Below are positions 33,901 through 45,900 of a stretch of DNA of 64,000 nt, in pieces (the stretch's first letter is position 1; every line of letters starts with the position of its first letter). The stretch is from the NCBI GenBank assembly GCA_012064415.1, contig SSNU01000075.1, positions 942,686-1,006,685 on the forward strand. Direction: 5' to 3'. The notes beneath the pieces are model-generated. The model saw only the letters and a list, made by a program, of their open reading frames with translations, was not told the DNA's origin and did not search any database. The stretch is from Gyrodactylus bullatarudis. Its lineage: Eukaryota; Platyhelminthes; Monogenea; Gyrodactylidea; Gyrodactylidae. Made by a program: the position numbers and the translations under genes.

Positions 33901-36900
33901 GGTATTCTCTCCGTAGACGACTTGCTCAAACGAATCATTGGTATTCCAATAGCTGGAGTCACGCATATAAGCTTCATCGATTTCATCCATATCATCAAAA
34001 GTTATATTTGATTCTTGTATGCGATATTTTCTATGGAGGGAATCTGTACCAGTATTTAGAGTGTTAAAGAAAGGCTTCCATTTAAGGTAGATTCCTTCCA
34101 GAGGAGATATTTGAGCTAATTTCAAAGAGAGGCGCGTCTCATCCTTTGGCAGGTAAACTATGGGAGCTTTCTCATTGACAACATCTTTTTTGAAGCTCAT
34201 TCGACGATGGGTCCCACGTAGAAGACGATTGCCAGCCAACTGGAATGGCTTAGTTGGTCCCGATACACCATAAGAGTTACTACACCATACTCGTACCTCT
34301 GGTTGTCTTGAAGTTAACTTGGGTCCAAAATTATCCAATGTACTTTCAAAGTCATCTTCACTCTCAACAATGGCTTTAATGACCTCGTTAGGTAAACGAA
34401 GCGATGTTTCATCTTTGATACTATCTGCAAGAACTTTCCACATGCCTGTTTTACCTCGTCTCCATTCAACTTTGTAAACTGGCTCCAAACCTTCGATGCA
34501 TTGATCGCAATATTCTGGCATGTAAGCTTCTTTCCAGTGTAGCTTTAGGCCTAATGGAGCCATAGGCATTTTAGAGTTTTTCAATTCATGAAAAGATTTC
34601 TCGGCCTTATATGACTCTAAGCAACTTGAACGTGCTGTAGGTGCTGTATCGGCAAGAGCTGACGGAAACTTTATAATCGAAACCCAAGGTGGTTGAATGT
34701 CGAGTTCAGGAGCAAGCTTTGCAGTTTCTAAGCATGTCACAACTAACGGAGTTGGATCAGAATCTCCGTACTTGTTGGATGCTGAAACTCTAAGGGAAGT
34801 TGTAACATTTGGCTTCAAGTGATGCACATAAAAACAGTCTTTAAGGCCAGAGGCAACATTTTCCCAAGATCTATTGGTTTCTTTAGCTTCAACGTTATAG
34901 GTAACGTTTGGGTTTATTCTCTCTTTACTGGAAGATGTTTCAACTAAACGACTATATCTTGCCGGCTCCCAAGTAATTCGAACACTGCCAGCATCCTCAA
35001 ATTCAATATCTGGCTTAGACATTGGCATCGAGGGAACATTGGCCCTCTGAGGAATCCTTATGGTTTCGCTTGCCTTTCCTAGGCCGTAACTATTCTCAGC
35101 GAGAACTCGGAGAAAGACTGATCTCAGAGGATCAATCAAATCAGATGTGAGAGATATCGAGGTTTCCTTAATATCCCCAGCAATAGATCTCCACCATTTA
35201 CCATTATCCTTTGACATTTCAACAACATATGTGATAGGTTCTTGGTTATCTTGCTGTTTTATTGGTTTCCAAGCTAAGAAGACATCCTCTTCATTGTATT
35301 GTGTCTTGATTATTTCTGGAGCGAACTTGGGTAAACCTTTGGAATTTCTTGGCACTGGTTTCTTTTCCTTTTCATCGCCTGAATCATAGTCTAAAAGTAT
35401 AAAATAACTAATCAGAATAGATGTAAGAATGAGAATTTCTTTATTTATTTAAAGAGTCAGATTTAGACAAGGAAGCCAATTATCATCTTCACTACTCAAT
35501 AATAGGCCCCAAGAAGTTACTAATTTCTGTGGCATGAATGCTTAAAGAAACTTTAGAGTAAAATTTCAAAGTTTCAGCCATGAAAACATGTGAGACTAGG
35601 TATATATAGATCGAACATAAAGAAGAGTAGCTATTAGGATAAATGAGCATATGAACAAAAAAAGTTCATCAATCAGAAAGAATATTGATAGATGTGGATG
35701 CGAGGCAGACGAAAAACTACCCGAAAATCATAGTCAAAAACTTTTGGTTCAGATCTATATATATGAAGGTTTGATTTATAGGTTGACGAAAATGGGAAAA
35801 TTCGTCTCCGATCAAAGGAATCATAGGATTTTCTAATTATTTTTATTGTTACACCTATGAGACGAGAGGAGAAGATATGATGGAAATGGTGAATAGACAG
35901 ACAGACAGGCGAAAATAGGTTCCCTTATCCCTTATCGATATATTTACTGGTAGGTTAGGTTTTGATTATGATGTATGCGCGTGGTATTCTATTTTAGTTT
36001 TGATATATTTGATACAAAAGAGGGGGTATTAATAGTACTTGAAAATCATAGATGAAATAAAGTATGTAACATATGTCGGATATTATTTATGAATGAAAAT
36101 AATCAATAATGAAAGAATTGGGGTTCATACACATTGTCTAAATATAAACAATGCTGTATTAGATAATCTGTATAATGATTAGAGTAGGAAAAATTTTTCA
36201 ACTTTTCCATCCTTAATCTCATTTTGAAGATTATCGAAAACTAAGCATTTTTCCTATAAAACCATACGTTTTCGAGTTTGTTCTCATATGCAAAATCTCG
36301 ATTGAAGATGAAAATTTTTGAACACGCGCCAAGATTTTTTCAATGAATTTCACTACGAGAAAGGACAGAATTGAGATTTTTGAATAGTTTTTGCAACATT
36401 TTGAATAAAAATAGGGCTTATAGCAAAAATTGAGTGTTCTTTCACATGTCGGAAGAAAGTCCCAGGAAATTGGGTAAATTTTGATGATTTTAGGGAAAAT
36501 GAGATTTTTGTATATCAGAACATGAAAAATTTTCATTTTGATTTTCAAAAATGTGTTTTTTATCGTTAAAACATCAATTTTAGATTAAGGCATAGAACAT
36601 TGTTCGGGGAAAATAAAATTTTGTATTACTCTAATAATGAAGCTATTAGCTTTTCAACACGACTCAAAGTTTCAGAGATATTTTATCTCAGTTAATAGTG
36701 AAGATTGAAAAAATATATTTAATATACAATTTGTGACTGACATGTAATGTATAATTAGTAAGAAACTTTAGCTCAACTTGTAAATTAGGGGAGAGGGTGA
36801 CGCATTAATTTTTCATCAAAATTTCGAAGTTAACGCTAATTGGTTGAATATTTGGGCCAGAGAGGTATAAATAGATTTAATTTAAAAAGAGACATCATGT

Positions 36901-39900
36901 GTGAAATTGACTGTATTAAAATTCACAAATCTCAAAAATTCCCAAAGTCTAGTAAAATTTGGTTTTCATCTACTTATTACAGTCATTTTACGAAATTAGT
37001 GAACAATTTTTCGATATTATAGGATTCGTTGACAAAATTAGTGGACAAGTTCTCAAAATTAGAATAATTAAAGGTGTAATTATCAAATGAGTTTATCAAA
37101 ATTAGTGTACATTTTCTCGAATTTAGTGGAATGCTTAAACAAAATTACTGGAGAGTTTTCCAATATTAAGAGAATGAGATAATCATAGGTTAGGATCTAT
37201 TCGAATATAGTGGAGAGTTTATCGAAATGGAGAGACATTATTTCGTCTTTAGTGGACAGTTTTTCGAAATTAGTAAACAAGCTTCAAGTTATTAATGGAA
37301 TCTCTTTTTACAAGCTATTTTTGTAATAAATAGATGATTTATAACACCGAAAATTAATTTTATGCAGCCTTTAATGGTTCTTTCCTCAAGGCTTTTCTCA
37401 AATATTTCTATTTACTTTCATGATACGGAGTAAAATCATTTTTTTCCATTCTAGCTATAGAAATTTCAACATTATTCTATGAAATCAAACTAATCCACAA
37501 ATAACTTTAAGCTTGTTTACTAATTTCGAAAAACTGTCCACTAAAGACGAAATAATGTCTCTCCATTTCGATAAACTCTCCACTATATTCGAATAGATCC
37601 TAACCTATGATTATCTCATTCTCTTAATATTGGAAAACTCTCCAGTAATTTTGTTTAAGCATTCCACTAAATTCGAGAAAATGTTTTCTTCTGTGTCAAA
37701 ATATATTATAATTATAATTAACTAGAGCATTCGATGGTCAATAATACTAAGGAATAAGCAAGTAGAGGGATAGCAGTAGGTTTGATAAGACGAATTTTGT
37801 GTTTGTTACTTCCCAAAATTAAAATATATTCGTACAATATGATTTATTCTTTATATTCTGAAGTAACAAATTGACAAGTCTAAATTTTAGACTTTAGAAT
37901 TAACATTAGGAATGAATTCTAGCTCACTTTGTAATATTTTTACTGCTGATTAATCTCATTAACACTAATTGGCTAATTAATTTATAAACTTTTCTTATTG
38001 AAACAAATTTTTTAAACAAAATTAGGAATCTTTGTTTAAGTATCACGAAAATCCAAACCCGCGAACAATATTTTAATGTTAGTACTAAAATCATTTTCGG
38101 AACGTGGGGAAACGATTTTAAGAGACTATTAAAATCTTAAAGTTATCCACAATACCATATCAATTTTCTTTCAAAAACTTTTCAAGATCTGAAATTTTCA
38201 TCGAGGTCTGATGTACACTAATTTTGATAAACTCATTTGATAATTACACCTTCAATTATTCTAATTTTGTCAACGAATCCTATAATATCGAAAAATTGTC
38301 CACTAATTTCGTAAAATGACTGTAATAGATGGGAAATTTTTGATAGAATATCGAATCAATTTTGAGTCTATTTCTCGATCATTTGAATTGGGCTAAGCTT
38401 CAAAATTCTCAGCCATTGGTCATTAGAATGTTTCGACAGTGATTATCTTCACACGTCTTCTTCCGTAGGTATGACTAGTCTTTTAAAAGCAAAATAATAT
38501 TTATATATTTTCATGATCTCTTTCGATGAGCTCGTCGTACCATTGAAGAAGGTGTGTGAACAGAATAACGTCGAAACGTTTGGATGACTAATTGCTGAGA
38601 ATACTGATGTTGACCTATGTATCAGTAAATTTTATTATAAAAAATCAAATTTTAATTATTATTTCTGAGTACTTTTTCCTAAAAATACTCCATTTGACTG
38701 TATTTTTGGATGCCCTGCTTATCAAAAAAACTCAATATTTTTCTCCATATAGTTGGGAACAAAAATATTTTTCAAGATTCGCAATGAATTGTATTGGTGA
38801 GTTGCTTACCGAGAATATCAATAATTGCCTGAGTCTCTGCTTTGCCGATGTTATTCTCAGCAACACATGTGTAGAGGCCGCGGTCTTCTGGCCTCATTGT
38901 TAGAATAATCAATTGAGCGTTACTTCCGTCAAAGTTCATCATATAACGATCGTTATCATAAATATTTTCACTGTTCAATCTCCTGGAAATAATTAATTAA
39001 TCACCCATTGATCAGGACTTGTAGAAAATAAAACATTTTAAGCTACTTATCTAATTAGTTCGTGAGCTGTAATTAGCAGTGTCAAGAAAGATGACACCTG
39101 GGTTCGTAGATATGTATTTATGTATTTAGGCTGTGAGATGATACTGAATGATTTTATTTAAAAAAACATGGGAAATATGAATTGATTGAAAAAAGTTACC
39201 GATGAATTTAAAGTTTTATAATCCAAAGAGTTCTTCAAAATTTGTTGAGAAATTGATTAAATCAATTTTCTTGTTACTATATTAACAAGTTTAACTAAAG
39301 AGTTAATTCTTAAGTTAACAGATTGCTATTCCTTTTAAGGTTTGATGCAATAAATCCCTTAACATCTCTTTTGAGAGGGGAAGTCTCCTTAAATTTTCAT
39401 TGTGATTCATAATTTATGAATGAAAAGCTTGATTATACGTGAAAATAATAAACTCTGATGGGTACAATTCTATTTAGGACCGAAATTTGCATTTACACTG
39501 TATTACTTGATTGGAACAAACTCAATAAACCTGACAACTAAATAACCTTTTTTATTGTGAATAATCTAAATTTTGCATACATTTGAAAAAGGAGTTAACT
39601 CTTAACAACTGAATTCCTAGGCACTATAAGATCTATCAAGGAATAATTGATATGAAGTTGGGAATCTATGATTTTTACAGAAATCTCGATTTTTTCATCA
39701 AGAATTCCAATTTCTTATAGTTTTTTTGGAATCCTACTCATGTTGCCCACTATTACCATTTGAAAAAAAATATTCTGGAAAAAATTATTTTTTATGAAAA
39801 ATATGTTCATTTTTCAAATTCCCATTTGGCGCCAAAATCTTAATTTTTCAAACTTTGAGCTAAAATTTTTTATTGATTTGAAAGTGGGAGGCTGATCGAA

Positions 39901-42900
39901 AGAATTTTCTCAAGATTAGGATTAGACAATAAAGCTGAATAGCCTCGTTGAATTATCGAGAGATTCCGAATTATCGATATTTCATTGATTTTAAAGTAGT
40001 GAAAATGATCAAAAAATTTAAATTCCGCTTCCAAACAATAATGAGGTTATGCATAAGGTCAGATTCAGTTGAATTGATTTTCTTGTCTAATCCTAATCTT
40101 GAGAAAATTCTTTCGATCAGCCTCCCACTTTCAAATCAACAAAAATTTTCAGCTCAAAGTTTGAAAAAATGGGATTCTGGCGCCAAATGGGAATTTGAAA
40201 AATGAACATATTTTTCATAAAAAATAATTTTTTCCAGAATATTTTTTTTCAAATGGTAATAGTGGGCAACATTCCAAAAAAACTATAAGAAATTGGAATT
40301 CTTGATGAAAAATCGAGATTTCTGTAAAAATCATAGATTCCCAACTTCATATAACAATTCAAAAGTTTTTCTACAAAATAAAATCATCTTCTATATTCTC
40401 TCTAAGGAGCCTTTTTATAAAATGAGATAAATTAAAAACAAACCATGTTATCTTTGATCTTGGCTCAGATACAACCCTGCAATCGATAGTGAACATTTCA
40501 TCGAGTATCGCTTCCTTTTCAACAAGCTTCTTGGTAAACATTGGTGGAATGCCTCCGTCATATCTGGTAAAATATATAGAGGAAATTAACTTAAATGAAA
40601 AACACAAATATGACAGATGTGAAAAGAAGCATGCAAGAAACATCCCCTCTAGGAAGGAAAAATCAGTTATAAAGTGCAAATCCTAGTTTACTTTAGTTTA
40701 GTTGAATAAGCACAGTTGAAAAATACAAACATATTGTAGAGGGTTAAAATGAAATAAACCTCTATCTTTCTTTTATATGGATTATGGAGTGAAATATCAA
40801 ATTCTGACATACTGTGGATCAAGGTATCGATTGGAGAAGTTAGCCCTCTGTAAGTGAACATTTGTAAAGGCTTTCAGGATTGCCTTGTTCTCTTCACCAA
40901 CATCGATTAGCTTGATGGAATATCGACCAGCAACCTCTTTTGTCAATGAGGGTATAGTGATGGCATAGTAGTTGTTGGTACTCCATTCGATAATATCATC
41001 ACGATCGTTGAACTGAAAAAGTTGTAATGAATTAGCCCATGTCGATGAATTTGTAATAGCTTTGGATGATCACCCTTAACAAATGATAATTAAAAACTTT
41101 TATCATTTGTAAAAGGTTCTTGGTGGGTTGAAAACGGTTGTGATAAAAATTCTTTTTGAAAAATTGAACCAGCTCGTATCCATACTATGCAAATTGCAAT
41201 AGTTCACCGGTAAAATGTATTTAATTTAAGCGAAAATTTTTATTTGCCTTTTTTCATTCATTGCCCTACTTATAAGTAAACTCCATATATGGTTTCTTCA
41301 GCGCACAAGCATATAGAATGTCAAAGGAGGGTTTTCATGAAATTTCAATTCACAATATTAAATACAATACCGTGTGTAATAGTTGTTTTGATAAATGATC
41401 GGGATACTAGAAATCGTATTCAATTCTAAGCAAGGAAAAGAAAACCTTCTATTTATCCCCTAAGCTGAAGCTGTTGATAATTCTAATTCTAAATAAAATA
41501 TGGAATGAATTCAGGTTTAATTATGTCTAAGAAATGAAGAGGGTGATTACTTAGTCTTGTCCTTTTAATGGTACTTTATGCAAACCTATTCAATATGGCC
41601 AAAAACTAGGAAGTTTAAATTATTATGGAATAAAAAAGTTGTTTTACCTCGAATATTTAATTCCTCTTTTCGTTACAAATCATTAGCCAGGATTAAGTTC
41701 AACCCTATAGTTTCAATAATCAAAATATACACGGGAAATTTATTTTTCTAATTCTATGATGAAATAAAATAAAATGCACTAGATTTCCACTTTTTCAACT
41801 TTTGAATACAAAATTTTTTATCGATTTCGATGATTCGAAGCAGTTAAATGCACATATTCGAGATCAGCACTAGAAAAAGAATTTGAACTGAGCCGTGTAG
41901 GTAGAATGGAATCTACTGTTTTCAAGAAAAAGTAAAACTTTTAAATTTAGGATCATCCCCCTTCGTGATAATCAATAAATTCAAATTTTTCGATTTCCCA
42001 CAATAATGACAAATTTCTATGAATTTCTGCAGACGAATTCGAATTATATGTCTAATGTTGATCTTGAATATCTGCATCTCTGAAATCGATAAAAATTTTG
42101 AGCTCAATTATTTCATCATGGAATTCGAAAAATAAATTTTTCCTGACTTTCCGAAGAAAACTATTGAGTTTTTTATAAAATCTCATGTCAACTAGCTTGA
42201 TTGATTTTTACAAAATTCTCAAATTTTTCTTTAAGAAATCGCATTTGATCAAGATTAAACAAAGACATCAAATATGCTGAATCCAATTTTCAGAATGCCC
42301 CGATCATCAAGAGAAAATTGGATTCTGAATTTTTGATCATTTTCCCTACTTGATTCATTTTTAACTAGCGAAAAGATAAAAAAAAACTTTTTTTCTTGTC
42401 AATTATTATTGTGGAATCCAAAGTTTTAGTTTTCCCTATCGATTTATAATAAAAATAAGAAAAAAAGAAGAAATGGAATGATAGAGAAAGACTTACATTT
42501 ATTGGATCATTATCCAGATACCAGACATGGCCAAGGTTTTGGAGTTTAGTTTCAATCTCAAATTCTAGCTTAACTGTCTCCCCACTAGCCCGATATAGGT
42601 CATGTGGCAGTTCCTTAACAACTGAGATCATATCAGACTTGGGAATGATTTCAAAATCGATAACATCATTCGTGGAATCCTGTTCTTGCTGGGGGATAAC
42701 ATTGACTGTTGGAAAGACAACCGAAGATTGCTCAACAAGGCCGAGGACGTACTTTTGTTTATCATCAAGATCTTCGTAGTTTTCAACCTCTTCGGGTAAC
42801 TTGACAATATCCATTAACTTGGTCAGAGCCTTGTCTAGTACACGAATTGAATATTTGCCAGAATCTCCTAGTGATATCGAGGGCTTCTTCAGAGTAAAGA

Positions 42901-45900
42901 TTAAGGAATCATTGGCTGGAGATTGCTGTGTTGTGATAATGCAATGTTCAGTGTTTTCTATTTTCTCATTGTTGAGGAACCAATCAAAATTCTCCTGGAG
43001 AATCGGGATTCCTTCACACAGTTGAAGTTGAGCAGTTAATTGAATAGAATCGGTTTCCTTTAGCCGAGACTTTGTGCCATAGCATTCCTCAGGGAGTTGA
43101 GAGAAAATGTTGGCCGGCATCATTTTAATTGGATGGGTTTTGAAGTCATTCAGAGGCTCATACGAGTGCATACAAGGTAGTACCTGGACAGGGATATCAA
43201 TTTTTGTAGTCTTATCCTCGTGATCTGGCCCAGATTCCTTAATAACGCAGTGATAAACACCTGAGTCTGTAGGCTTTGCAGAAATTTGGCTTAGTCTAGC
43301 GACCAAAGTTTCTTCAGCCTCGTCGCCATCATAGACTTCAAGTTTTAGGCCGTCTTGGCCATGTACTAGCTGGACTTCGTTAAGATACCAGTTGATACTC
43401 TTGAACTTGGATGTAGGTATATTCTCTATGGTCAATTCTAATGGGCCATCCTCGGCAACTTGGATAAAACCTGAACTGTGCAATTTGGCTTGGGCCAACT
43501 GAGTACAGATGTAGTCAGACATTTTCTTTGTTTCAATATTTGATTCTGGTACCTTTTCCAATGAGTCTTTTAATTCAGATTCATTCACCATGTTCATCTT
43601 TGGCTGGATGTTATCTTCAACAGATTCAACTGGCGTTTCTTTCGATTTTTGCGAATCTTTTCGTTTACCTTTTGCATCATCCTGGGTTAAAGCATTTTCG
43701 CCAGACTTTTCGTCAGAGTTCTTTTTCTTGTCCTTGGCCTCGTCTTCAGATTTCTTTTTATCTTTGACTGGATCATCTAACGACGTCTTTTCTTCTGACT
43801 TTTTAATGGATTCTTTTTTCTTCTCTTTAGATTTCGTTTTATCGTCAGACTTTTCATCATTGACAGTCTCCTTATTCGAATCTTTGGAAGCATCCTCAGT
43901 TATTTTCTCGTCATCAAGAGACTTTTCATCTGACTTTTTAGTGGATTCCTTCTTCTTCTTATCTTTAGAAGAGTCTTTTGGTTTCTTCTTATCGTCAGAC
44001 TTTTCATCATTGACAGAATCTTTCTGGTCGTTATTTGGTTTCTTATTATCCTGCAAACTATTAGTTTGAGTCTCATCTTTAATTTGATCTGATTCTGAGG
44101 CAGTTTGTTTAACTTCTTTAGCTTCAATGGCTTCAGCTTCATCGTTCTTCTTCTTAGATACGGCGTCTTTTGATTTCTTCCTCTTGGACTTTTCAGCTTT
44201 ATCGGCCTCTTTCTTCTTGTTAGCTTCGGCATCTTGTTTCATCTTAGTTTCCTCAGGCTCTTCCTTCTTCTTAGCTTCTTCAGCCTCTTTTTGCTTTTTT
44301 GCTTCGGCTTCATCGGCCTCTTTCTTATTCTTAGCTTTGGCTTCTTCCTTCTTCTTAGCTTCAGCTTCATCAGCCTCTTTTTTCTTCGCTTCTGCTTCTT
44401 CCTTCTTCTTAGCTTCTTCAGCCTCTTTTTTCTTTTTAGCTTCGGCTTCTTCCTTTTTCTTAGCTTCTGCTTTTTCCTTCTTCTTAGCTTCGGCCTCTTT
44501 TTTCTTCGCTTCTGCTTCTTCAGCCTCTTTCTTCTTCTTAGCTTCAGCTTCATCGGCCTCTTCCTTTTTCTTAGCTTCTGCTTTTTCCTTCTTCTTAGCT
44601 TCAGCTTCTTCCTTCTTCTTAGCTTCGACTTCATCGGCCTCTTTCTTCTTCTTAGCTTCGGCTTCATCGGCCTCTTTCTTCTTCTTAGCGTCGGCTTCTT
44701 CCTTCTTCTTAGCTTCTGCTTCTTCTTTTTTTTTAGCTTCTGCTTTTTCTTTCTTCTTAGCTTCAGTCTCTTTTTTCTTCGCTTCTGCTTCTTCCTTCTT
44801 CTTAGCTTCTTCAGCCTCCTTTTTCTTTTTAGCTTCGGCTTCATCGGCCTCTTTCTTCTTCTTAGCTTCGGCTTCTTCCTTTTTCTTAGCTTCTGCTTTT
44901 TCCTTCTTCTTAGCTTCGGCCTCTTTTTTCTTCGCTTCGACTTCATCGGCCTCTTTTTTCTTTTTTGCTTCGGCTTCATCAGCCTCTTTCTTCTTCTTTT
45001 CATCATCCCGTATCGATGTGGTCTTCTCAACCGATTCAACTTTCAGACTTTCATCACTCTTGACTATTTCCAGTTCCCAATCTGTTCGAATTTCCTGGCC
45101 TGCATCCGTTATGCCAATGCATGAGTAATGTCCATCATTCACACCAAGGACAGCCTTTCCAAGAAACAGTTTACTCGAATCAGCTAGGCGTACTGCGTCA
45201 ACATTGCTATTCTTATCAAATGGCTTTTTGTTGTAAAACCAATCAACTTGAAGTCTAACCGATGGATCAACTTTAAAGCTGACTGTCAACTCAATCTGTT
45301 CACCTTCACGAATTTTGAGCTTTTTGACTTCCACATCACTACGGAATACATCCTCAATATGTGTCACTAGAAATTAAAAATGAATTTCAAAATTTAGATG
45401 CAATAAAAATTTGATTAAGATAAACTAACTGTCTTCAGCGTCAGAATCAAAGTCAGCCTCTTGAATTTCCTGAACTGATGTAAGGGAATCAGGTCGTTCT
45501 GTTTTTGTAGTCAAATCCTCTCTGGCTGTATGATATGAAGAAACCACTGTAGGGAGAAAAAAAATCGTTAGTTTTCACGCACATTTTAAATGGAATATAT
45601 AAGGAAAAATCATGGCTTACATTCGTTACTTGTAATGCTGTGAAGTTGGCTGTTTTCAATATCGAAGTATTCCGCTGTTAAACTGAGCAAGGACGTCTCC
45701 AAATTCTTCACTTCCGGCTTCAGACTGTCTTCTTCGCATTCAAATTGATCGAAAAGCTCAATGATCTGACTAAAGCGCTGATTCTCTTTTAGGAACTGTT
45801 CACGTTGCTTTTCAATCAATTCCCCGCTGACCAGATGATCATCGATAGATTCTGTTCAAGGAGAAAATAAATAAATATATCCATGAGGTTGTGAAATAAT

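Larger units (their letters stand above)
42497..45366 (-). other. UNC-89 giant exon: Ig, Lys/Glu/Ala repeat, Lys/Ser region, Ig domains
   Basis: 956 codons in one exon. Order: an Ig domain without the first Cys ('LTVSFKVDPSVRLQVDWFYN', 'GHYSCIGITDAG'); a highly charged repeat (about 45,016-44,185); a Lys/Ser/Asp-rich segment (about 44,184-43,590); an Ig ('INWYLNEVQLVHGQ', 'DSGVYHCVIKES'); another ('FDWFLNNEKIE', 'LGDSGKYSIRVLD'); and the start of a third ('HVWYLDNDPIN'). The donor is GTAAGT. Confidence 0.9.

Noticed and set aside
38500..38610. Hammerhead ribozyme in a Penelope-like terminus
   Set aside because: 'cgaaacgttt' invited the idea, but I could not find the CUGANGA core in a suitable position.
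44127..45128. Long + strand ORFs of 300-330 codons (Ser/Phe/Ala- or Leu/Phe-rich)
   Set aside because: They are the antisense of the Lys/Glu/Ala coding repeat of UNC-89. Their composition is a direct consequence of the repeat, with no start context or splice support.
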